DNA of 64,000 bases, taken from Acidihalobacter prosperus (lineage in GTDB: Bacteria > Pseudomonadota > Gammaproteobacteria > DSM-5130 > Acidihalobacteraceae). Positions 43,038 to 51,682 of this stretch are shown piece after piece (the first letter of the stretch is position 1; each line of letters opens with the position of its first letter). The notes beneath the pieces are model-generated. The model worked only from the letters and a program-made list of their open reading frames with translations, did not search any database and had not been told where the DNA came from. The stretch covers positions 357,140-421,139 of the forward strand of contig NZ_JQSG02000001.1 in the NCBI RefSeq assembly GCF_000754095.2. The letters are read 5' to 3'. A program made the translations under genes and the position numbers.

Positions 43038-43072
43038 GGTCATGCGGGAGTCCGTCGCTCTCCCGCATGACC
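43038..43072 (-). terminator. Intrinsic terminator of the porin gene
   Basis: A perfect 13-bp stem (GGTCATGCGGGAG at 43038-43050, complement at 43060-43072) with a 9-base loop is followed, on the minus strand, by TTTCTTTGATTTTTG. It lies just after the porin stop at 43088: a textbook intrinsic terminator for that leftward gene. Confidence 0.9.
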
Positions 43073-43087
43073 GATCTCTAGCCTGTC

Positions 43088-44197
43088 TCAGAAGTTGTAG
43101 CGCATGCCGACCGCGATGACCGCGTTGGCCTTGGCGTTGGCGCTGTCCACCAATTCGCTGTTGGCGTAGCGATTGTTCAGTTGGAGTTCGCCCGAGCTGC
43201 TGAACTGCTTGCTGAAATGATGGTTCAGGCCGAGGGTAACGCGGTTTGCCGTCTTTTTGCTGATGGCTGCCCACTTGGCCTGGCTGTACTGGGCGTACAC
43301 ATAATTGTCTCCGGCCGTGTACGAACCCTGAACCGCGAGGGTCTGCACGGAACTGGTCACGCTGCCGGCGGTGCCGGTCACGCTGCCAAGCTGGCTGGGG
43401 CCATCGGCACGTGGACTCAGGCGCTGGAAATTGGCGTCGATACCGAATGCGCCGAACTGATAGCCAGCCGCAATACCGGCGATGTTCTTGGCGTCCCCAA
43501 GGCGGGTGGCGCCGAGCGAGGATAGATACCAGCCGCTATTGATGCCCACATTGTGCTTGGGAATGGACATGAAGGCGGCATTGACGTAACCGCCGCTGCC
43601 GAACGCGTACTTGGCGCCGACCTGGATCATCCCCTGCTGCTGACCCTTGCTGTCGGTGCCGGCGCCGACATAGGCGAGACCGATCTGGAGGCCATTCATG
43701 TCGGGGCTGAGGTAATTGATGGCATCGACGCGATAGGTATAGCCGTTGGCGTTGATCGGATTGATCGGTGCGTATACAACGTTGGTCACATAGGTTGCGT
43801 CTTCGATCAACGAATAGTAATAGTCGACTTGGCGGCCGATTGTCAGGCTGCCGAAACCCTTGCCTTTGACGCCGAGATAGCCGAAGCGGGTGTAGAATCC
43901 GGGGCTCGGCGTATGATAGGCGCTGCCGCTGTTGCCGATGCTGCCATTCATGGCGTTGTACCCGGCCTCGACCTTGTAATAGCCAGTGACGTTATCGTTG
44001 ATTTTTTCGCTGCCCTTGATGCCTATGTTGCTGGAGTCGTCGCCGAAAAAGGTCGAGGCACTGCCGTTCGCCGTGGTTTTGCCAGCATTGTACATTTCCA
44101 GCCAGACGCGTCCGTACAGCGTGGCCTCAGCAGCCTGCGTGACCGCCGGTGCAATGGCGACGAGACCCAGCGCGGTTGCGATAACCGTCTTGTTCAT
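43088..44197 (-). CDS. Gram-negative trimeric porin (Neisseria/Burkholderia type)
   Basis: An outer-membrane general porin. The 369-residue precursor has a signal peptide (MNKTVIATALGLVAIAPAVTQA, cleavage probably before AEATLYG), an ATLYGRVWLEMYN first strand, regular amphipathic strands and a C-terminal aromatic end VGMRYNF with terminal Phe, as expected for BAM insertion. AAGGGG lies about 10 bases before ATG 44197. It has its own promoter and terminator. Substrate preference is unknown; it neighbours glycerophosphodiester genes. Confidence 0.9.
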   Translation of the reverse strand: MNKTVIATALGLVAIAPAVTQAAEATLYGRVWLEMYNAGKTTANGSASTFFGDDSSNIGIKGSEKINDNVTGYYKVEAGYNAMNGSIGNSGSAYHTPSPGFYTRFGYLGVKGKGFGSLTIGRQVDYYYSLIEDATYVTNVVYAPINPINANGYTYRVDAINYLSPDMNGLQIGLAYVGAGTDSKGQQQGMIQVGAKYAFGSGGYVNAAFMSIPKHNVGINSGWYLSSLGATRLGDAKNIAGIAAGYQFGAFGIDANFQRLSPRADGPSQLGSVTGTAGSVTSSVQTLAVQGSYTAGDNYVYAQYSQAKWAAISKKTANRVTLGLNHHFSKQFSSSGELQLNNRYANSELVDSANAKANAVIAVGMRYNF

Positions 44198-44253
44198 GTG
44201 TATTGACCCCTTAGATTGATATATGTCGATGAATACCCGTATTGGGTGGCGAC

Positions 44254-44283
44254 CTTATACCGACGCCGATAGTGGCTTATCAA
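44254..44283 (-). promoter_or_regulatory. Promoter of the porin gene
   Basis: On the minus strand, -35 TTGATA (44283-44278) and -10 TATAAG (44259-44254) are separated by 18 bases, about 55 bases before the porin start codon at 44197. A good sigma-70-type match. Confidence 0.6.
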
Positions 44284-44532
44284 TCGCGACGACGGGATAA
44301 ATGCCGCATAAATCAAAAATTCATATATTTGTACAGCCATTAACCAGAATTCAGCTGTGGCTATCCGATTTTTCGTGAATTTTTTGTTTTGGGGATGGCG
44401 GTGTTCGAGCGCTTTGGTATATTCCCCCGCCGCATGACATACCAGTGGGCTCTGGCATCAGGCATTCTGAGCGGATCGGGCGAGCTACTGATCAATACAA
44501 GGTTGCGCGATGGTGCGACTATCGGAGTGTCA
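44284..44532. other. AT-rich intergenic region before glycerophosphodiesterase
   Basis: About 250 bases with markedly lower GC than neighbours (AATTTTTTGTTTTGGGG near 44380). It must contain the promoter of the rightward glpQ-like/glpD-like pair. An open frame from 44389 runs into the phosphodiesterase, but its first 48 residues do not look like the family. No Pho box recognised here. Confidence 0.4.
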
Positions 44533-45267
44533 ATGATGAAATATCATTTCATCGCCCATCGCGGCGATAGGGAGTTTTATCCTGAAAACACCGTTGAAGG
44601 ACTGATATCCGCAGCCGGTCTTGGCGCAGAGGGTTTGGAGTTCGACGTCCAAATTACGCGCGACCGCGTAGCGGTAGTGACCCATGACGTGGATCTGGAT
44701 CGATGCTGCGGTGTGCGCGGCAACGTGCTTGACCTTGGAATCGAAGCGCTGAGTGGGATTTCAGCGGGCGAGCCAAGTCGTTTTGGTACCCTCTTTGCCG
44801 ATTGCCGATTGCCAAAGTTATCCACGCTTGTGGATGCGCTTAACCGAACGAAATGTCCCGAGGTCTTCGTCGAAATCAAGGAAGAGAGTATTGATCGTCA
44901 TGGTAGAGACGAGGCACTCGATATTCTGAGTGACGCGATGGCGCACGCGCAATTTTCATGGGCATTGATTTCCTTCGATTACGACATCTTGCTTGAGGCA
45001 AGACGCCAGAAGGCCTGGAAGATCGGCTGGGTTCTTCCGGAGGATACGGATTGGGATCGTTCGCTATTGAGCGATATGCGTCCGGAATTTGCGTTTGCAG
45101 CGCTTGCGACGCTCAAGTCACGCCGCAACAAGACCTGCAAAGGCCCTTGGCGCTGGGTTGTTTACGGCGTGAATCATCCTGGCGATGTCGAATTTCTGGA
45201 GAAAATGGATATTTTCGACTACGAAACGGATCGCCTGGGATTCATGCTTGAAAAAATGAACGGATAA
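44533..45267 (+). CDS. Glycerophosphodiester phosphodiesterase (UgpQ/GDPD type)
   Basis: It hydrolyses glycerophosphodiesters to glycerol 3-phosphate and an alcohol. The 244-residue protein has the active-site start FIAHRGD with H9 and R10, the ENTVEGL metal Glu, GLEFDVQITRD (metal E/D pair) and THDVDLDRCC. No signal peptide, so it is cytosolic, like UgpQ. ATG 44533 or 44536 (GGAG upstream) is the start. Codon use is less GC-rich than the core genes. It is 4 bases before glpD-like. Confidence 0.88.
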   Translation: MMKYHFIAHRGDREFYPENTVEGLISAAGLGAEGLEFDVQITRDRVAVVTHDVDLDRCCGVRGNVLDLGIEALSGISAGEPSRFGTLFADCRLPKLSTLVDALNRTKCPEVFVEIKEESIDRHGRDEALDILSDAMAHAQFSWALISFDYDILLEARRQKAWKIGWVLPEDTDWDRSLLSDMRPEFAFAALATLKSRRNKTCKGPWRWVVYGVNHPGDVEFLEKMDIFDYETDRLGFMLEKMNG

Positions 45268-45271
45268 GATC

Positions 45272-46429
45272 GTGCAGCCATATGATTTGATCGTCATCGG
45301 CGGCGGCATCCAGGGTGTCGGTGTGGCGCAGGCAGCCGCCGCCGCGGGATATTCGGTGGCATTGTTCGAGCAATACGGTGATTTGGCACAAGGCACATCC
45401 TCCCGATCGAGCAAATTGATCCATGGTGGCCTTCGTTATCTCGAAACCGGGCAGTTTTCACTAGTGCGAGAATGTCTGCATGAACGGGAGCTTCTGCTTG
45501 AAAACGCGCCAGATCTCGTGCGCTTGCAGCCATTTTATCTTCCGGTGTACCGGGGTGGCCGGCATGGTGTTTTGAAGTTGCGAGCCGGGCTGTCCGCCTA
45601 TGCGTTGCTGAATGGTCTGCGTGCCGATTCGCGCTTCTCGGCGTTACCTAAAAAACAATGGTCGCAACTGGATGGTTTGCGCCGCGAAGGTTTGCGTACG
45701 GTGCTGCGGTATTACGACGGGCAAACAGACGATGCAGCCCTCACGCGCGCGGTCATGGCATCGGCGATGGCATTGGGCGCGGAGTTGCATCTGTCGCATC
45801 GGTCAGAACTTGTCGAACTGAACGCCGGCGGAGTCGAGGTGCTTTTCCAGACGCAGGGCGGGCAATTGACCTGTCGCGCCCGTGCCTTGGTCAATGCCGC
45901 TGGTCCTTGGGCAGCGCAGTTCCTGGCGTGCGTGAGGCCGACGCAGTCGACGCCGGCGATCGAACTCGTGGCCGGCACACACATATTGCTGGATCGTCCG
46001 CTTGAAGCCGGTATCTATTACGTCGAAGCGTCCGATGGGCGGCCGGTGTTCGTCATGCCTTGGCAGGGGCGTACATTGGTTGGCACTACGGAGCGGATCT
46101 ATCATGGCGACCCTGGCGCCGTCAGCCCTGAGGATGCCGAAATCACCTATCTGCTGGAGACTTACCAGCATTATTTTGCGGATATGAATCCCACGATCCT
46201 TGACGCTTTCGCCGGATTGCGCGTGCTGCCCAGCGGAGGGGATCCCAATCGACGATCGCGCGATACGATGCTGCTGACGGATCGGGAGCACAAGCCCCGT
46301 CTGTTGAGCGTGCTGGGGGGGAAATTGACGGCCTATAGGGCGACTGCCGAGCGTATCATGAAAACCCTCGATCTGCCTGCTCGCGTGTCCCGTGGAGACA
46401 CTCGCCGGCTGCGTTTGCCGAGCGAATGA
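45272..46429 (+). CDS. FAD-dependent glycerol-3-phosphate dehydrogenase-like protein (short)
   Basis: It probably oxidises glycerol 3-phosphate to dihydroxyacetone phosphate at the membrane. GTG start at 45272 with GGATAAG upstream; 385 residues. The N-terminus has the FAD loop IGGGIQGVGVAQAAAAAGYSVALFEQ (about 8-33) and the GlpD signature SSRSSKLIHGGLRYLE (about 46-61); LSVLGGKLTAYR lies near the end. E. coli GlpD is about 500 residues; the C-terminal helical domain is missing here. Paired with the phosphodiesterase upstream. Confidence 0.85.
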   Translation: MQPYDLIVIGGGIQGVGVAQAAAAAGYSVALFEQYGDLAQGTSSRSSKLIHGGLRYLETGQFSLVRECLHERELLLENAPDLVRLQPFYLPVYRGGRHGVLKLRAGLSAYALLNGLRADSRFSALPKKQWSQLDGLRREGLRTVLRYYDGQTDDAALTRAVMASAMALGAELHLSHRSELVELNAGGVEVLFQTQGGQLTCRARALVNAAGPWAAQFLACVRPTQSTPAIELVAGTHILLDRPLEAGIYYVEASDGRPVFVMPWQGRTLVGTTERIYHGDPGAVSPEDAEITYLLETYQHYFADMNPTILDAFAGLRVLPSGGDPNRRSRDTMLLTDREHKPRLLSVLGGKLTAYRATAERIMKTLDLPARVSRGDTRRLRLPSE

Positions 46430-46438
46430 CCGCGGCTT

Positions 46439-46954
46439 TCAGGGGGGCGGACGAATATCCGAGAGCGTGTCGGCTACCGATGCCTGGCGGATGATTGCGA
46501 GGGTCAGTCTCGCCACACACAGCGGTCGCTGATTCTCGTCTTCTATTTGCACGTCCCATACGTGCGTCGAACGACCGAGATGCAACGGGCGGGCCGTCGC
46601 GGTCACTTCGCCGCTCTCCTTGCCGCGCAAATGATTGGCACTGATCTGAATGCCAACCGCGGCTTCCTGGTCCGGGTCGGAAAGGCACAGCCATGATGCC
46701 ATGCTGGCGATTTCTTCGGTCAACGCGCATGAGGCACCGCCGTGCAGGCGCCCGAAAGGCTGGCGCGTGCGGACATCGACCGGCATGCTGGCGCGCAGGA
46801 AGTCCGGGCCGATCTCTGTAAAGCGAATGCCCAGATGTTCGCCCAGCGTACCCTGGGCGAGGATGGCAATCGTGTGCAGGTCGGAGGGCTGCTTCCATAT
46901 CCGTCGCGGTGGGGGGCGGGGGGCGTTGATGCGTGTTGCGTCGTGGCGTGTCAT
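46439..46954 (-). CDS. Hotdog-fold acyl-CoA thioesterase (PaaI/YdiI type)
   Basis: The 171-residue protein has the hotdog signature FGRLHGGASCALTEEIASMASW (about 67-88), with the catalytic Glu in LTEE and the His-Gly-Gly, then GKESGEVTATARPLHLGRSTHVWDVQIEDENQRPLCVARLT. It would release free acids from aryl- or acyl-CoA, perhaps recovering CoA. It overlaps the acyl-CoA ligase stop codon by 4 bases (ATGA), so the two form an operon. It is convergent with the glpD-like gene. Confidence 0.85.
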   Translation of the reverse strand: MTRHDATRINAPRPPPRRIWKQPSDLHTIAILAQGTLGEHLGIRFTEIGPDFLRASMPVDVRTRQPFGRLHGGASCALTEEIASMASWLCLSDPDQEAAVGIQISANHLRGKESGEVTATARPLHLGRSTHVWDVQIEDENQRPLCVARLTLAIIRQASVADTLSDIRPPP

Positions 46955-48867
46955 GGTGGCGAATACTGCGTTGGGGGGCGATCTGCTCGCGCGCCCGGAG
47001 CGATGGCGACGTCCCGCTCGGCCAGCACGATGACTTGGGACGACAGCGGGTCGGTATAGAGTGTTTCGACCAGCGACTGGCGATGCTCCAGTACGGCGCG
47101 TTGATTGAGCGTGCCCTTGTCTGTCAGTTCGTTATGCGCGACCGATGGCGCTTCGGTCACCAGCAACAACCGGGTGATACGGCTGGCACTGCCGGCACCG
47201 CGACTCGCGGCCTGCCTGAGGATATCCACGAAGCGTTCGCGTACGAGCGGGTGACGCAACACGGTTTCGGCGTCCATGCTCGCATCGGCGCGGAGCAGGC
47301 TTCGGCACGCCTCGATGTCAGCAAAGACCAGTGCGCCGACGCTATCCCGATCCTGTCCGGTTATGGCGGCATCCCGCACGCACGGCGCACCGATTTCGAC
47401 GAGCCAGGCACGCAGAGGGCCGACGCTCACCCACGTGCCGGTGGCCAGCTTGAAATCTTCCGCGACGCGCCCGTCGAACAGCAGGCCGGCTGCAGGCTGT
47501 CCTGGATCGGCAAATCGAAGTGCGTCCCCCAGGCGGTAGAACCCTTCGTCGTCGAATGCGCCGGCGGTGAGTTCGGGTTGGCGCCAGTATCCCGGCGTGA
47601 CGTTGGGGCCGCGGATGCGCGCCTCCAGTTTTTGCCGGCAGGGCACAAGCTTAAGCTCGACGCCCGGCGCCGGCAGACCGACCAGGCCCGAACGGCGACT
47701 GTCGCGGTTGGCGCATAGGGCAAAAGGCGCGGTTTCCGTGGCTCCCAGGCCCGTCATCATCAGCACGCGTGAGCCGCCATGCGCCGCTCCGAGTGCGTCC
47801 CAAGCCTTCCAGACATGCTGCCCGAGATGTGCGCCGGCATAAAATGTCATTTTCAGACGGCTGAAGAAATGCTTGGCCAGCGCCTCGTCGAATGTCAGTG
47901 CGGGCATGAGCGCCTCATACCCCTTGGGCACGTTGAAGTAGAAGCTCGGGGCGACCTCGCGCAAATTGCGCAATGTCCGCTCGATGCCTTCCGGCGTCGG
48001 AAGGCCGTCGTCGATGTAAAGCGTGCCGCCGTTGTAAAGCACGAGCCCGAAATTATGATTGCCGCCGAAGGTGTGATGCCACGGCAGCCAGTCGACGAGC
48101 ACGGGAGGCTCGTCGGCGAGACAAGGCCAGGATTGCCGCTTCATCTGCTGGTTGCTGCAAAGCATGCGCTGCGTATTGATAACGGCCTTGGGCATGCCGG
48201 TGGTGCCGGAGGTGAAGAGAAATTTGGCGATGGTGTCGCCGTCGATCGCCGCGTGCGCAGCTTCAACGGCCGAAGTCGGCGTGGTGCTGGCTAGATCGGC
48301 ATACAGCCCCGCATGGCTGCCGGACGGTGGGCGGCGGCAGATCGTCTCGCAGGTATCGGACAAATGAAGGCGTTCGAGCAAGGTCTGTACCTGCGGCCAC
48401 AGCGAGCCATCGTTGATATAAACCATGCCGGGCGTAAGCAGAGACAGGGCGTGCCGGAGTTTGGCGAAGTCGGCGGCCCCCTGGAGATAGGCTGGCGCCA
48501 ATGGCGCATAGGGTACGCCCACATGCTGGGCGGCCAAGGCGAGCAGGCCGTGCTCGATGTCATTGCCGGAGAGGATGGCCAAGGGGCGCTGAGCCGACAG
48601 TCCGCGGTCGAGCAGCGCCTGGCCGAGGCGTCGGGCCATGATCAGTGCTTCACGATAGGTAATGCCCCGCCAGCGCCCGTCTTCGTCGCGGTCGACGAGA
48701 AAAAGCCGCTCCGGCGCACGCCGGGCCCATTCGATCAGGCGTTCGGTCAGGCAGCGGGGATAGGGGCCGAGTTCGATGGCATTGCGAAGGTAGTGCGTGC
48801 CGTTTTCGCCGCTGTCCTGGATGAGGCGGTAATCGGCCAGTCGGACCGGCCGGTATGGAATGTTCAT
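46951..48867 (-). CDS. Acyl-CoA synthetase, feruloyl-CoA synthase-like
   Basis: An adenylate-forming ligase activating an acid to its CoA ester. The 638-residue protein has the P-loop FLFTSGTTGMPKAV (about 213-226), WLPWHHTFGGNHNFGLVLYNGG, TGLGATETAP, and GDALRFAD, and a C-terminal part resembling feruloyl-CoA synthases. The start ATG 48867 (MNIPYRPVRLADYRL) is chosen over an upstream one at 48954. Coupled to the thioesterase and divergent from a MarR regulator with hydratase, thiolase and SDR. Substrate unproven: ferulate-like or a longer acid. Confidence 0.82.
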   Translation of the reverse strand: MNIPYRPVRLADYRLIQDSGENGTHYLRNAIELGPYPRCLTERLIEWARRAPERLFLVDRDEDGRWRGITYREALIMARRLGQALLDRGLSAQRPLAILSGNDIEHGLLALAAQHVGVPYAPLAPAYLQGAADFAKLRHALSLLTPGMVYINDGSLWPQVQTLLERLHLSDTCETICRRPPSGSHAGLYADLASTTPTSAVEAAHAAIDGDTIAKFLFTSGTTGMPKAVINTQRMLCSNQQMKRQSWPCLADEPPVLVDWLPWHHTFGGNHNFGLVLYNGGTLYIDDGLPTPEGIERTLRNLREVAPSFYFNVPKGYEALMPALTFDEALAKHFFSRLKMTFYAGAHLGQHVWKAWDALGAAHGGSRVLMMTGLGATETAPFALCANRDSRRSGLVGLPAPGVELKLVPCRQKLEARIRGPNVTPGYWRQPELTAGAFDDEGFYRLGDALRFADPGQPAAGLLFDGRVAEDFKLATGTWVSVGPLRAWLVEIGAPCVRDAAITGQDRDSVGALVFADIEACRSLLRADASMDAETVLRHPLVRERFVDILRQAASRGAGSASRITRLLLVTEAPSVAHNELTDKGTLNQRAVLEHRQSLVETLYTDPLSSQVIVLAERDVAIAPGARADRPPTQYSPP

Positions 48868-49001
48868 TGGCAGCCCCCGCTTCACATGCACCGCGTCCGC
48901 AGGTGTGGAACGGGTAAATGCGTAAGCCGGCCACCCGGTTCTGGCCGGACTCACTTGCGGATACCGCGGGTACTATAGAATACTCGGGTAATAATGTTGG
49001 C
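48868..49001. promoter_or_regulatory. Divergent ligase/MarR control region
   Basis: A 134-base gap holds a TACTATAGAATAC stretch (about 48971-48983), good for a -10 element towards marR. Direct repeats CGGGTACTAT (48967) and CGGGTAATAAT (48985) are spaced 18 bases apart, as would suit an operator of the MarR-family product. Tentative. Confidence 0.4.
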
Positions 49002-49562
49002 ATGTCAAACCAGCAGCCGGCTCCGTCGCTCGGTTGTGGTCGCGGACCCGCAGCGGCATCTGGACCGGTCGTGCCGCCGCTTTCAATGACTCAGCAATGG
49101 CTTATGGCGAAAACACCCGGCAGCAACCAGGACGGCATTCATGCGCTCGATTTTGGTCAACTGACGGACCTGGTTGGCTATCGCCTGCGCAAGGCGCAGA
49201 TTGCAGCCTATCAGGCCTTCATGACGGGGCGCGATGCCCCGGGGCTGACCCCGGGGCAAGTGGGTGTGCTGATATTGATCGATCGCAACCCGGCGTTGAC
49301 CCAGCAGGCGCTCAGCTATGGCATCGGCGTTGACAAGTCCACGTTGGTGGCCACACTCGACCGCCTCAGTGAACGCGGCTTGATCCGGCGCGTACGATCG
49401 TCCGTGGATCGACGCCAGAACGAGTTGCGGCTGACGCCCAAGGGGCAGCGGACGCTGACCGAGGCGCTGGCCTATATCGATCAGCACGAGCGCGCGTTGA
49501 CGGCGCGCTTGAGCGATGACGAGCGCGCAACGCTGTTAGCGTTGCTGCACAAGATCGGATGA
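49002..49562 (+). CDS. MarR-family transcriptional regulator
   Basis: The 186-residue protein has the winged-helix MarR core: GLTPGQVGVLILIDRNPALTQQALSYGIGVDKSTLVATLDRLSERGLIRR (about 80-130, helix-turn-helix) with the DRRQNELRLTPKG wing. It is divergent from the CoA ligase and upstream of hydratase, thiolase and SDR, the layout of FerC/CouR-type repressors that sense aryl-CoA esters (inference). The first 28 residues are low complexity; ATG 49086 is an alternative start. Confidence 0.85.
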   Translation: MSNQQPAPSLGCGRGPAAASGPVVPPLSMTQQWLMAKTPGSNQDGIHALDFGQLTDLVGYRLRKAQIAAYQAFMTGRDAPGLTPGQVGVLILIDRNPALTQQALSYGIGVDKSTLVATLDRLSERGLIRRVRSSVDRRQNELRLTPKGQRTLTEALAYIDQHERALTARLSDDERATLLALLHKIG

Positions 49563-49609
49563 GCGCACCACTCCGGTCAAAACGGGGCGACGATGGATAA
49601 GGTCCGTCC

Positions 49610-50395
49610 ATGAGCGCGCCTCGTCAAACCGCCGGCCTACTCGTCGAACAGCGCGATGCGGTGGCCTGGCTGCGCATCAACCGGCCAGCCAAGCGCAATG
49701 CGCTGGATGCCGGGATCATACGCGCCCTGTACGACGCCCTGAATGCTTTGCCCGAGCAGACGCGGGCCATCGTCCTGAGCGGCGAGGGCGAACATTTCTG
49801 CGCAGGCCTTGATCTGAACGAAGCCGTCGAAATGCACGCGGCCGAGGGCTTGTTCCACTCCCGTCTTTGGCAGCGAGCCTTCGACGCGATCGAGAACGCA
49901 TCGGCCCCGGTGATTGCGGTCATTCAGGGCGCGGTGGTCGGCGGCGGGCTGGAACTGGCCGCCGCGGCGCATCTCAGGGTGGCGGAATCCACCGCATACT
50001 ACGCACTGCCTGAAGGTCTGCGAGGCATATTCACGGGCGGTGGCGGTGCCGTGCGCATCCCGCGACTGATCGGCCTCGCCCGGATGACGGACATGCTGCT
50101 GACCGGCCGCGTGTTTTCCGCCGAGGAAGGGCAGCAGATGGCTCTGTCGAATTATCTCACCAAGGCGGGTGAGGGACTTGCGCTGGCATTCGCGCTGGCG
50201 GAACGCGTGGCGCGCAATGCGCCGCTGAGCAATTACGCCGTGCTGCAGGCCTTGCCGCGCATCGCCCGCACCGAGGGAGAGGCAGGTTATCTACTGGAAG
50301 CGCTGATGGCCGCTGTCGCGCAAGGCGATGCCGAGGCCAAGGCACGGCTGCGCGATTTTCTTGCCGGGCGCGCGGAAAAGGCCGGGCCGTCATGA
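49610..50395 (+). CDS. Enoyl-CoA hydratase/isomerase (crotonase) family
   Basis: It hydrates a 2-enoyl-CoA, possibly the cinnamoyl-type product of the ligase. The 261-residue protein has the oxyanion and acid-base residues of the family: Glu in GGGLELAAA and Glu in ALPEGLRGIFTGGGG, so both hydratase glutamates are kept. It overlaps the thiolase start by 4 bases, forming marR-ech-thiolase-SDR. Specificity could not be decided from sequence. Confidence 0.85.
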   Translation: MSAPRQTAGLLVEQRDAVAWLRINRPAKRNALDAGIIRALYDALNALPEQTRAIVLSGEGEHFCAGLDLNEAVEMHAAEGLFHSRLWQRAFDAIENASAPVIAVIQGAVVGGGLELAAAAHLRVAESTAYYALPEGLRGIFTGGGGAVRIPRLIGLARMTDMLLTGRVFSAEEGQQMALSNYLTKAGEGLALAFALAERVARNAPLSNYAVLQALPRIARTEGEAGYLLEALMAAVAQGDAEAKARLRDFLAGRAEKAGPS

Positions 50396-51642
50396 GCGAG
50401 AGGGGCGGTTTGTACGCCGTCTGGCAGGACGCTTGGCTCATGTCCGGCGCCCGCACGCCTTTCGTCGATTACCGCGGAGCCCTGAGCGCGGCATCGCCCA
50501 CAGACCTTGGCATCAAGGCGGCGCGCGGTCTGTTCGGGCGTGGCCGGCTCGCGCCAGAGGAGGTCGACGCCGTGATCGTCGGCAACATGGCGCAGGCAAG
50601 TTACGATGCTTACATGATGCCGCGCCATGTGGGCCTCTATGCGGGTGTTCCCGTGTCCGCGCCCGCATTGATGGTGCAACGCGTCTGCGCGACCGGGTTG
50701 GAGCTGCTGACTCAGGCGGCCGACACCATCGCACTGGGCCGCGCGCGCGCGGTATTGTGCGTGGCCGCGGAATCGATGAGCCGCAACCCGCTGACGAATT
50801 ACACCCACCGACAAATGGCTGGCGAACCGCCCGTGTACCGGGATTTTCTGTGGGAAGCGCTCCACGATAGCGCATGCAAGCTCGACATGGGCGGCACCGC
50901 AGAACGCCTGGCGATGCGTTACGGCATCGATCGGGTAATGGCGGACGCCTATGCCTCGCGCAGCTTCGCACGCGCGCTGGCCGCGCGAGAGGGTGGCTGG
51001 TTCGACGAAGAACTGGTCACGCTGTCCGATGAGGATTTTGAATGTCCCGGCCTTGAACCCCGTCAATTGCGTTTGCACGAGAGCACCATCGTGGATCGCG
51101 ATACGCATCTTCGGGCGTCGTCACCGGCTACGCTTGCAGGGCTCAAGCCGGCCTTTGGCGGCATACAGACGGCCGGCAACAGTGCGGGCATCTGCGACGG
51201 GGCGGCCGCAACGCTGGTCGTGTCCGGTGCGATGGCGAAGAAACGGGGACGACCGCTGGCGCGATTGCTGGCGAGCACGACGGTCGGCGTCGATCCAGCC
51301 GAGATGGGGATCGGTCCGGTACCTGCCATCCGCCGTCTGCTCGAATCGCACGATCTGGACTTGGCCGACATCGATTGCATCGAGATCAACGAAGCCTTCG
51401 CCGCACAGGTACTCGCCTGCGCGCAGGCCCTGGACATTGATGCGGCACGCCTTAACGTACATGGCGGCGCCATCGCCCTGGGGCACCCACTTGCGGCGAC
51501 GGGCCTGCGCTTGGCGATCACATGCGCACGCGAACTGTCCTGTAGCGGCGGGCGTTACGGCATCGTCGCGGCCTGCGTGGGTGGCGGACAGGGAATGGCA
51601 TTGCTGCTCGAAAATACGGGAGCATGGCCCGTCGAATTATAA
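50392..51642 (+). CDS. Acetyl-CoA acyltransferase (thiolase)
   Basis: A thiolase that cleaves a 3-ketoacyl-CoA. The 416-residue protein has the nucleophilic Cys in MVQRVCATGLELLTQ (about 98), the NEAFAAQVLA segment, catalytic His in GGAIALGHPLAATG and the second Cys in ACVGGGQG. With the hydratase upstream and the SDR downstream it makes the last steps of one beta-oxidation round. An unusual N-terminal extension (MSERGGLYAVWQDAWLMSGARTP) precedes the usual start. Confidence 0.88.
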   Translation: MSERGGLYAVWQDAWLMSGARTPFVDYRGALSAASPTDLGIKAARGLFGRGRLAPEEVDAVIVGNMAQASYDAYMMPRHVGLYAGVPVSAPALMVQRVCATGLELLTQAADTIALGRARAVLCVAAESMSRNPLTNYTHRQMAGEPPVYRDFLWEALHDSACKLDMGGTAERLAMRYGIDRVMADAYASRSFARALAAREGGWFDEELVTLSDEDFECPGLEPRQLRLHESTIVDRDTHLRASSPATLAGLKPAFGGIQTAGNSAGICDGAAATLVVSGAMAKKRGRPLARLLASTTVGVDPAEMGIGPVPAIRRLLESHDLDLADIDCIEINEAFAAQVLACAQALDIDAARLNVHGGAIALGHPLAATGLRLAITCARELSCSGGRYGIVAACVGGGQGMALLLENTGAWPVEL

Positions 51643-51682
51643 AATCCGAACATTGGGCAATCGGAACCGTCCGGGGGAGTCT

